Assembly (NCBI GenBank): GCA_030618905.1
Contig: JAUXCL010000103.1
Location: 1-8,138, forward strand
Length of the DNA: 8,138 nucleotides
Origin: Bacteroidales bacterium
GTDB taxonomy: Bacteria; Bacteroidota; Bacteroidia; Bacteroidales; B18-G4
Direction of reading: 5' to 3'
The position numbers and the translations under genes are program-made. Of the stretch, positions 1 through 6,003 are shown piece by piece. Below the pieces are notes generated by a model that was given only the letters and a program-made list of their open reading frames with translations, was not told where the DNA came from and made no database searches. Every line of letters starts with the position of its first letter. Position 1 is the stretch's first letter.

Positions 1-814
1 CCAGATCCTGTGTCAATTGCAAACCGTAAATGGGTATTGTTGTAAAGAAGGGGATGTCTTTGATATTGGGAATATTGGCAATAGCACCACTGGCCCCTGT
101 TGCTTCAAGATTGTCAAGGATCGCATTTAGGGATTGTTGAAATACAGCTTGTTCGGTGATCACATCACCTGCACCCCCTGAGAGGGCATATCCAAGTACA
201 TCATACGTACCGATCCACAAGCTATAGAAAGTAGGGTTCACCTGTAATCCTACTTCCAGGAGCACATCTGTTTGAGGGTTCGCACTGAAACGTCCAAAAT
301 AAGGATTGGCCAAAGCCACACCCGGGAAAAGCATATGTGCAATCTTGACACCAGGGACACCGGTATTGTTAAAAGGTCCTTGTCCTGCGACCGGGGTGGT
401 CAGGTAACCATAAAGATCACCCTGTGATGCACTTGGGTCGTCAAGGACAGGAGCCAGTGAAGTAGCACCCAGACAATCTTGCTTATAACCCAGTACATAT
501 TTAGATGTGAAAAAGAATCCCTGTGGTGTGGGTTGAAACCCTACACCGATATCGCCTGGAGTTGTTAGAATCGGCTGTTTAAAGGCCGTTCCACCAACTG
601 CTGCAAATTTAGATGCGAGTATATTTGCATAGGAGTTTTCCTGGGCTTGCTGGTACAAAGCTCCATCCGAGAATCCTGATGCATAAGAATCACCCAATGC
701 TGCATAACGTGTGAAGTTTGCCGTACCGTTGGAAGCTTTGAACTCTTCCATCTCCGGCTTACATGCCCCTATTATAACGAGGACAAAAAGATATATTAGT
801 ATTTTGTATTTCAT
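1..814 (-). CDS. SGNH/GDSL-type hydrolase lipoprotein, 3'-truncated by window edge
   Basis: This is a probable outer-membrane-anchored esterase or lipase-like protein. The first 271 residues are visible and the C-terminus lies beyond base 1. The start is the ATG at 814. It opens with a short lipoprotein signal (MKYKILIYLFVLVIIGAC), with lipobox I-G-A-C and Cys18 as the lipid-modified residue. Block I of the SGNH fold is clear as GDSYASG, with Ser43 the predicted nucleophile. A block II-like glycine lies in TGVPGVK (residues 151-157). Block III, normally GxND, reads G-T-Y-D at 202-205, so the usual oxyanion-hole Asn is Tyr. The block V Asp/His pair is outside the window, so the catalytic set cannot be completed here. 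The gene begins 19 bp after the fadL-like gene on the same strand, suggesting an operon. Membership of the fold is well supported; catalytic activity and substrate are unknown. Confidence 0.85.
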   Translation of the reverse strand, partial: MKYKILIYLFVLVIIGACKPEMEEFKASNGTANFTRYAALGDSYASGFSDGALYQQAQENSYANILASKFAAVGGTAFKQPILTTPGDIGVGFQPTPQGFFFTSKYVLGYKQDCLGATSLAPVLDDPSASQGDLYGYLTTPVAGQGPFNNTGVPGVKIAHMLFPGVALANPYFGRFSANPQTDVLLEVGLQVNPTFYSLWIGTYDVLGYALSGGAGDVITEQAVFQQSLNAILDNLEATGASGAIANIPNIKDIPFFTTIPIYGLQLTQDL

Positions 815-833
815 GTCTATTCGGTTTTAAGGG

Positions 834-2066
834 TTAAAAATTGAAACTTACACCTATACCAGGTAAATTGGTGACAGTTTTGTAAGTTCCGGAGAAATTA
901 TCAGGCGTATAGCTCTTTTCTGATTTTAAACCATGGAGTTGAGCGAAGGAAATATCTATGCTCAACATTTCAATTGGACGGTAGGATAAACCTGCTGTCC
1001 ATGCCACGGTGTTCAGACTGACAGTTTCGGGAGTAAAGTATTGTTCATTGGTTGGGGTCGGATCATAATAGCCTCCAAACCTGATATCCAATTTATCATT
1101 AACCGAATATTGAGCACCTGCCCTGATGATAAGCGAATTGCTATATTCTCTTGGGTTTTCTGAATTGAGCAAGTCGCTGTTTTCCTCAAAGGAAAAATCT
1201 AAGGATTTATATACACTCCAGAATACATAATTGAATTCCAGGGCTATCAACCATTTTTCTGTTGCCTGGAAGGCAACACCAATATCAAGATTGGCAGGTA
1301 AAGGTAATTCTGCATCAAACTTATTGGCAGATGAAATTTTTGTTGATAAGGATTGCGGCACCTTGAATGCAGCATCACCACCTTCTATTTTCATGATTAT
1401 TTCAGAACGGTAGTCGATGCCCAGGCTCCATTTTTCGTTCGGAACGAAGCTGAATCCAATATTATAACCAATATTGCTTGTAGAACCTTCAAGCTTAGCA
1501 GTGGAATTATCATTATAAGGAAGTGCTTTCTGTAAATCCACATTGCCAATTGCATAGATTAATCCTGCGCCAATGCTGAATTTATCCAGGAATTTATAAG
1601 CAATAGTGGGTTGAATGAATATGGCGGAGAATGAAATTTCTTGTATGAGGTACCTGCCTGCCCAACTTGCGCCATTATCATTGGCGGTTTGCCATTTTGT
1701 AGTACTTCCGAATGGTGTGTAGGCTCCTATACCCAGTGTGATGTGATCGCCAATTTTAAAGGCAAAATAAAGCGAAAAAGGAGTTGAAACCGGATTGTCA
1801 GTCTGGAATTGATCCGGTGTCTGAGCTTTCTCAAATAATACGTTTCCAAGAATCGGGCTCACCCCTGCGGAAATGCTGAACTTATTTTTCATAAAAGATA
1901 AGCCACCAGGATTGAAAAAGATTGAGCTGGCACCGAAATTCAGTGGGGATCCGACCAATCCCATTCCAGTCTGTTTTTGCCCCTGTAATCTCACCTGGTA
2001 ACCACCTGCAAATGCAGTCCAGGAACATAGCGCAAGGAGCAACACGGCTAGTGTAATTCTCTTCAT
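834..2066 (-). CDS. OmpP1/FadL/TodX-family outer-membrane transporter
   Basis: This is a predicted 410-residue outer-membrane beta-barrel for uptake of hydrophobic compounds such as long-chain fatty acids. I place the start at the ATG at 2066 rather than an in-frame ATG at 2144. The protein then begins with a clean signal peptide (MKRITLAVLLLALCSWTAFA), cleaved before GGYQ; the longer start would add 26 unlikely residues. The mature N-terminus, GGYQVRLQGQKQTGMG followed by SSIFFNPGGLSF, is the FadL-family N-terminal plug signature, with NPGG at residues 52-55 where E. coli FadL has NPA. The rest is alternating amphipathic strands rich in aromatic residues and Gly, ending in a C-terminal Phe (GVSFNF) typical of barrels. 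The SGNH lipoprotein gene follows after 19 bp. The Omp85-family gene upstream ends 103 bp before this start. The family is confident; the substrate is not determinable from sequence. Confidence 0.93.
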   Translation of the reverse strand: MKRITLAVLLLALCSWTAFAGGYQVRLQGQKQTGMGLVGSPLNFGASSIFFNPGGLSFMKNKFSISAGVSPILGNVLFEKAQTPDQFQTDNPVSTPFSLYFAFKIGDHITLGIGAYTPFGSTTKWQTANDNGASWAGRYLIQEISFSAIFIQPTIAYKFLDKFSIGAGLIYAIGNVDLQKALPYNDNSTAKLEGSTSNIGYNIGFSFVPNEKWSLGIDYRSEIIMKIEGGDAAFKVPQSLSTKISSANKFDAELPLPANLDIGVAFQATEKWLIALEFNYVFWSVYKSLDFSFEENSDLLNSENPREYSNSLIIRAGAQYSVNDKLDIRFGGYYDPTPTNEQYFTPETVSLNTVAWTAGLSYRPIEMLSIDISFAQLHGLKSEKSYTPDNFSGTYKTVTNLPGIGVSFNF

Positions 2067-2169
2067 AACATTAATTTTGGTTAATAGTAGGTTGAAATGC
2101 GGTGCAATATAAACATTTTTTAAAAACTCTGATTGGTATCGCATTTTAATGATGCTGAAGAAATAAATC
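2067..2169 (-). other. Intergenic leader upstream of the fadL-like gene
   Basis: This 103-bp gap separates the Omp85-like stop from the fadL-like start. On the minus strand it contains TATATTG (near 2103-2109), a partial -7-like box lacking a partner TTG, and a short AT-only palindrome (TTTTTAAAAA, near 2116-2125). It could hold a weak promoter, making fadL-SGNH a separate unit from ung-Omp85, but the sequence alone does not settle this. No GC-stem terminator is visible. Confidence 0.35.
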
Positions 2170-3921
2170 TTAGAAAGTTGCAGTTAATCCAAAGTGGATT
2201 TTGGCAGATTTAAACTGAATGGGATTGTCAAACTGTTTTCCCAATGCGTAGCTGATGCTGAATATCCCGGCTTTGGTATCAAAGCTCAGTCCTGCACCAA
2301 AACCCCAGGGATAATCAGAGATGTAAAAATCATAAGTGTTTTGTTCGAAATAGGCCCCATTCCAGAACAAACTAAAAAAGGAATTGACATCAAACAGGTA
2401 TCTGAATTCACAGGTGAGGATACTGTAAAATGAAGCAAAAATAGATTCTTCATCAAAGCCTCTTAAGGACTGTAACCCTCCGATACGGAACAATTCGTTC
2501 TCAAACAGGTCCTGGTTATTCAGGTATCCATTCTGTGTCCTCAGGAGGAATGTGAGGTTCCGATATACCGGCACATAAGTTGATGCATTCAGGATCAATC
2601 TATAAACAGTGCTCTCCAACTGCAAGCCCTCGTACAATTCCGGATTGATATTTTCATTTTTTTTAATTGTTTTTTTACCGACGGCCCCTGAACTTAATAT
2701 GCTGAATCCCCGACGTGGATTAAAGCGGTAATCCAGGTCATCAAACCCGAACTTAATGCCATAAAATGAAGTTTTAACATCTGCATAGGGTGGGAGGACG
2801 GTGGCAAACTCTAATCCTGTGGTGCTTAATAAGGAGGAGGCCTGATGCTCATAATAAGCCTGGATATAATTGTATCCCTTGAACAGGTAATTCACGCCAA
2901 TATGGTTATCCAGGGTAATAAATGATGTATCCCTTTTGTACAGGTAAAAGCGGTAATCCACACCAAAAGGAGTTTTAAACAGATATGGATAGACGAAATT
3001 GAATTTCAGGTCCTGTGTGCCTTGTTCAAGCTTCCTCCACTGGAAATCAATAAGTTCTCCGCGGCGGAGGATGTTCATGAGTTTTAAGGTCACATCACCG
3101 GTAATTAATACTTTGCCGGTTTCATCATTATTGGGGGCAATGCCCAGGATGCCATCAAACTGGCTGGCTTTTTTCTTCTCCAGGTACAATATCAATGAGG
3201 CCTTATCCGGTGTAAATGCAACTTCAAAAGGGCGGATAACCGAAGCAAATGGCATTTCTTTAAGCTTTGCTCCGACTTTGCTGATTTTAGACTCATCATA
3301 GTAATCTCCGGGTTTTATTCCCAGGTACTGTTGTAAATAGCTCATATGTATCCTGGAATCACCTTTTACCATGATAGTGTCGATGATTATCCGCTGGTTC
3401 CTGGATAAGTTTAAGGACGCTGATATTTGGTCTTCCTTAATATTGATGGAATCCAGGCTTACACTGGCAAAGGGGAATCCATTGTTTTCGCAATACTCCA
3501 ATATTCCCATCATCAGCCGTGATATCTTCTTTTGATTATATGCAAGCGAATTGCTGAAATGCTTGAATTTGTAACCGGCTTCACGCAATATTTCATCTTC
3601 GACATTTCCTTTTCCGAGATAGCTCAGTTTATATTTATCCCCAATAAAGAGATAAGCAGAAACATGGTTCGAGTCACTAACCAGAGAGTCGTAATGGGCT
3701 GCAAGGTAGCCTTTGTCGTAACAATAGTATAATGCCTTCAGCACCTCATTATCTCTCTGCTTTGGCTGGCTGAATGTTTTATTATATTTAAGACGGGCGA
3801 TAAAGTATGCTTCGGATGGCTTGCTGACATTAATTTTTAGTGTATATGGCTTTTGCCCCCCGGCAATGAGTGCTGTCAGGACAAAACACATTATAAAAAT
3901 AACACTGATCTTGTTTTTCAA
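2170..3921 (-). CDS. Omp85-family (TamA-like) outer-membrane protein with POTRA domains
   Basis: This is a predicted outer-membrane insertase or translocase of the BamA/TamA superfamily. No in-frame ATG gives a credible signal peptide, so I favour the TTG at 3921. It yields 583 residues beginning (M)KNKISVIFIMCFVLTALIAG. Alternatives are a TTG at 3984, which adds 21 residues and overlaps ung by 16 bp, and an ATG at 3891, which truncates the signal. Residues about 24-95, 97-172 and 180-249 look like three successive POTRA domains; the last has the typical G-(x)n-Y-L-x-x-Y-L-G-I-K-P-G pattern. The rest is a barrel with FNPRRGF at about 400-406 and the hallmark LRGF of the Omp85 L6 loop at 486-489, ending in a C-terminal Phe. 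Length and three POTRAs resemble E. coli TamA (577 residues) more than BamA (about 800). It lacks a lipobox Cys at the cleavage site, unlike the lipoprotein TamL of Bacteroidota. The client is unknown. Confidence 0.87.
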   Translation of the reverse strand: MKNKISVIFIMCFVLTALIAGGQKPYTLKINVSKPSEAYFIARLKYNKTFSQPKQRDNEVLKALYYCYDKGYLAAHYDSLVSDSNHVSAYLFIGDKYKLSYLGKGNVEDEILREAGYKFKHFSNSLAYNQKKISRLMMGILEYCENNGFPFASVSLDSINIKEDQISASLNLSRNQRIIIDTIMVKGDSRIHMSYLQQYLGIKPGDYYDESKISKVGAKLKEMPFASVIRPFEVAFTPDKASLILYLEKKKASQFDGILGIAPNNDETGKVLITGDVTLKLMNILRRGELIDFQWRKLEQGTQDLKFNFVYPYLFKTPFGVDYRFYLYKRDTSFITLDNHIGVNYLFKGYNYIQAYYEHQASSLLSTTGLEFATVLPPYADVKTSFYGIKFGFDDLDYRFNPRRGFSILSSGAVGKKTIKKNENINPELYEGLQLESTVYRLILNASTYVPVYRNLTFLLRTQNGYLNNQDLFENELFRIGGLQSLRGFDEESIFASFYSILTCEFRYLFDVNSFFSLFWNGAYFEQNTYDFYISDYPWGFGAGLSFDTKAGIFSISYALGKQFDNPIQFKSAKIHFGLTATF

Positions 3922-3968
3922 TTTTCGTATGGCTGCAATTTTTATGTATGAACGATTGATCCTGTTTT

Positions 3969-4649
3969 TTAGTCTATTCCCCAATTCACTTCGGCCTGTC
4001 CCAGTTGTTTGAGAATTTCATTGGTTTTGGAGAAGTGTCTGCACCCAAAAAAGCCCCTGTGCACTGAAAATGGAGAAGGATGTGCAGCTTTAAGCACATA
4101 ATGCCGTGTCAGATCGATCAATTCCTGTTTGGCCTGTGCAAAATTTCCCCAAAGGAGGAAAATCAGGTTGCTGCGTTTTATTGATAATTCCCGGATAACA
4201 GTATCGGTAAATACCTCCCAGCCTTTTTTCTGGTGCGAACCGGGCTGGTTGGCCCTGACAGTCAGGGTCGCATTGATCAATAATACACCCTGTTTTGCCC
4301 AGTTCTGCAGGTTACCATGAGCAGGAAAAGGGATGCCCAAATCCTCTTCCAGTTCTTTAAAGATATTCACCAGGGAAGGTGGCTTTGCAATAGCATTTGG
4401 TACAGAGAAACATAATCCATGTGCCTGCCCTTTCCCGTGATAAGGATCCTGTCCAAGGATTACCACCCTGACCTTGTCGAATGGTGTGAGATTAAATGCT
4501 GAAAATATCATGGATCCGGGAGGGCAAATTGTAAATTCCCCTTTTTCAGACAACAAAAATTGTTTTAGCCCGTAAAAGTATTCACGATTAAACTCATCTT
4601 TAAGTAACGACTTCCAACTTTCATCAATTACAGGATCAATTTTGTGCAT
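3969..4649 (-). CDS. ung: Uracil-DNA glycosylase, family 1
   Basis: This cytoplasmic base-excision repair enzyme hydrolyses the N-glycosidic bond of uracil in DNA, leaving an abasic site. The start is the ATG at 4649, giving 226 residues (MHKIDPVIDESWK). An in-frame ATG at 4691 would add 14 residues and lies in an AT-rich leader. All diagnostic motifs are present: the water-activating loop GQDPYH at 66-71 (catalytic Asp68), the LLINATLTVR uracil-pocket segment at 123-132 with its Asn, FLLWGNFAQ at 165-172, and the minor-groove loop HPSPFS at 190-195 (catalytic His190) followed by the RGFFGCRHFSKTN end block. The length matches E. coli Ung (229 residues). The family's common HPSPLS is here HPSPFS, a conservative change. 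It is the first gene of the minus-strand run, directly upstream of the Omp85-like gene, and that pairing has no obvious functional logic. Confidence 0.98.
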   Translation of the reverse strand: MHKIDPVIDESWKSLLKDEFNREYFYGLKQFLLSEKGEFTICPPGSMIFSAFNLTPFDKVRVVILGQDPYHGKGQAHGLCFSVPNAIAKPPSLVNIFKELEEDLGIPFPAHGNLQNWAKQGVLLINATLTVRANQPGSHQKKGWEVFTDTVIRELSIKRSNLIFLLWGNFAQAKQELIDLTRHYVLKAAHPSPFSVHRGFFGCRHFSKTNEILKQLGQAEVNWGID

Positions 4650-4770
4650 TATAACAAATGTTTTTTTAGGATATAAAGATATAAATTGCAATATGTTGGC
4701 ATATAATTTGTTAATAATGTAAAAATAAATTTATTTTGCAACTAATTATAACTTAATTAAAGAAAGAAAT
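4650..4770. other. Divergent AT-rich intergenic region between ung and the small lipoprotein gene
   Basis: This 121-bp spacer lies between two divergently oriented genes and is strongly AT-rich, so it should hold promoters for both directions. On the minus strand, TATCTTTA in the reverse complement of about 4670-4680 is a near match to the Bacteroidota -7 consensus TAnnTTTG, but I see no convincing TTG at the proper distance. The plus-strand candidate is listed separately. I see no hairpin with a GC stem, no riboswitch-like structure and no direct repeats. Confidence 0.5.
4707..4738 (+). promoter_or_regulatory. Candidate Bacteroidota-type promoter for the small lipoprotein gene
   Basis: TTTG at 4707-4710 is followed after 20 bp by TTATTTTG at 4731-4738. 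The known Bacteroidota sigma-70 (sigma-ABfr) pattern is a TTTG or TTG at -33, about 19-21 bp, then TAnnTTTG at -7. The spacing fits and the downstream box matches seven of eight positions loosely. Initiation would give a leader of about 25 nt before the ATG at 4771. The AT richness makes chance matches likely, so this is tentative. Confidence 0.35.
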
Positions 4771-4899
4771 ATGAAAAAGCTTGTCATCATTCTTTGCACA
4801 ATAGCGGTTATGGTTATCCTTGCTTCCTCATGCAAATCCGGGGAGAAATGTGCAGCATACGGTGAATCACACCGCTACCAAAAACAAAGTAATTATTAA
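4771..4899 (+). CDS. Micro-lipoprotein, 42 residues, with C-A-A-Y-G motif
   Basis: This is a tiny predicted lipoprotein of unknown function. The ATG at 4771 follows an A/G-rich stretch (aaagaaagaaat) typical of Bacteroidota starts. The first 20 residues, MKKLVIILCTIAVMVILASS, have a basic N-terminus and hydrophobic core and end in lipobox A-S-S-C (Cys21). Lipidation at Cys21 would leave a mature peptide of only 22 residues, CKSGEKCAAYGESHRYQKQSNY, which is polar and carries a second Cys at 27 in the motif KCAAYG. From memory, very short Bacteroidota lipoproteins with a C-(A/P)-A-Y-(G/S) core recur across the phylum, usually annotated hypothetical. I cannot verify that here. The intact signal peptide, lipobox, start context and candidate promoter argue that this short frame is a real gene. 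The next gene on the strand begins 82 bp downstream with its own promoter-like box. Confidence 0.8.
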   Translation: MKKLVIILCTIAVMVILASSCKSGEKCAAYGESHRYQKQSNY

Positions 4900-4956
4900 T
4901 GGCACTGCTACTTCAAGGATAAATCCATGCAAAAAACTATCATAAATTTCTTTTTC

Positions 4957-4964
4957 TAACTTTG
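4957..4964 (+). promoter_or_regulatory. Candidate -7 element (TAACTTTG) for the 255-residue protein gene
   Basis: TAACTTTG is an exact match to the Bacteroidota -7 consensus TAnnTTTG and sits 17 bp before the ATG at 4982. The -33 region, about 19-21 bp upstream, is an A-run rather than TTTG, so only half the promoter is recognisable. If it is used, the transcript would have a leader of only about ten nucleotides. Confidence 0.4.
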
Positions 4965-4981
4965 ATGAGTTACCTTTATCA

Positions 4982-5749
4982 ATGTTGATGGTTTTTAGAT
5001 ATAAATACTTATTACCGTTAATCCTGCTTATTTTCTCAGCGTTCTATTCTTCAGGTCAGGAGATGGAGAGCGATACCATTTTGGACCAGGTTTTATTGCG
5101 TAAGAAAATGAGTGGCGGCCTTGTGTTACACAATCGTGGCTGGGGCTTCCAATTTCAAAAAGGACGCAACATCACTTACTTCAAGGCCTTCATTTGGGAA
5201 GTTAGCGCGGTAAGTATGAAGTCACCTAAGCAAATTCGTACCATCAATCCCTATTTCAGTAATGCCAGGAGCTATTTCTATGGCAAGATGAACCATGTTT
5301 TTGTGCTAAGAGGCGGGATTGGTTTCGATAAAATGCTAAACCGCAAACCTTATTGGGGAGGTGTTGAAATTCGCCTGGTTGGGACCGGTGGTGTTTCATT
5401 AGCGATTACCAAGCCAATTTATCTTTATATCCTGAAGTTTACTTCATCGTATTATGATTACCAGATCCTGATCGAAAAATATGACCCGGAGAAGCATTTT
5501 TTAGATAATATTTATGGACGTGCTCCTTTCTCCAGGGGATTGGGAGAACTGAGATTCTATCCGGGGGTTTATGGAAAATTGGGTATGAATTTTGAGTATG
5601 GCCGATACAACTCAAAGATTAAATCTTTGGAAGTTGGGGCCATCATCGAATTATTCCCTATACCCGTTCCCATCATGGCACTTAACGAACCAAATTATTA
5701 TTTCCTGACTTTATATTTAAGTATCAGTATCGGAAAGAGGTTTAATTAA
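4982..5749 (+). CDS. Exported conserved protein of unknown function, probable outer-membrane beta-strand protein
   Basis: I recognise no characterised function. The 255-residue product starts at ATG 4982; an ATG two codons later at 4988 is equally possible. A signal peptide spans about residues 1-26 (basic FRYKY, hydrophobic LLPLILLIFSAF, then SSGQ). The mature part is rich in Tyr, Phe and Gly, with alternating patterns suggesting beta strands. It ends in strand-like segments (YYFLTLYLSISIGKRFN), as expected for a small barrel. Distinct blocks that look conserved are HNRGWG (50-55), KYDPEKH (166-172) and IYGRAPFSRG (177-186). From memory, a Bacteroidota family with these blocks is widespread and annotated hypothetical; I cannot confirm this without a search. 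There is no catalytic signature, lipobox or T9SS tail. It stands alone on the plus strand, 82 bp after the micro-lipoprotein gene, with its stop 5 bp from that of the convergent secreted-protein gene. Confidence 0.85.
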   Translation: MLMVFRYKYLLPLILLIFSAFYSSGQEMESDTILDQVLLRKKMSGGLVLHNRGWGFQFQKGRNITYFKAFIWEVSAVSMKSPKQIRTINPYFSNARSYFYGKMNHVFVLRGGIGFDKMLNRKPYWGGVEIRLVGTGGVSLAITKPIYLYILKFTSSYYDYQILIEKYDPEKHFLDNIYGRAPFSRGLGELRFYPGVYGKLGMNFEYGRYNSKIKSLEVGAIIELFPIPVPIMALNEPNYYFLTLYLSISIGKRFN

Positions 5750-5754
5750 ATTTC

Positions 5755-6003
5755 CTATTTATTCAAAGTGATCTTCCTGGCATAAGTGTCTTTTCCATTC
5801 TGGTAACGGATGATGTAAATACCATTTGGTAAACTGCCCAGGTTCAATGCATATGAGGACTTGCCTTTGTCGAAAAATAACTCTTTCTGTATCATCGTTT
5901 GTCCGACAAGGTCCATCACATAAACATTCAGCATGGTGGCCTCTTGTGTTTCGTATTCGATGAACACATTGCCAGTACTAGGATTAGGATACACGTTGAC
6001 TTT
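5755..6003 (-). other. Type IX secretion C-terminal sorting domain (type A)
   Basis: The last ~82 residues carry the Por_Secre_tail pattern: VYPNPSTG near the start, an L-x-V-Y-V-M-D-x-x-G-Q core strand, LPNGIYIIR, and a final basic K-I-T-L-N-K. In known T9SS substrates this domain directs passage through the outer-membrane translocon and is removed by the PorU sortase. Its presence implies that the host encodes a T9SS, though no machinery gene lies in this window. Confidence 0.93.

Noticed and set aside
1231..1535. Two overlapping plus-strand open frames of 60 codons each inside the fadL-like gene
   Set aside because: They lie antisense to a strongly supported gene, have no signal or domain features and no promoter context; they are shadow frames.
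2111..2130. AT palindrome TTTTTAAAAA as a possible terminator after the Omp85-like gene
   Set aside because: There is no GC stem and no loop; an AT-only palindrome of this size is expected by chance here.
2657..2676. Runs of 8 T and 7 T within the Omp85-like gene, possible phase-variable slippage tracts
   Set aside because: They encode a lysine/asparagine-rich loop (KKTIKKNEN) in an intact frame, and the organism is AT-rich, so the runs need no special explanation.
4899..4922. A second tiny frame (ATG overlapping the micro-lipoprotein stop as TAATG)
   Set aside because: It runs only seven codons before TAA and shows no feature of a translated peptide.
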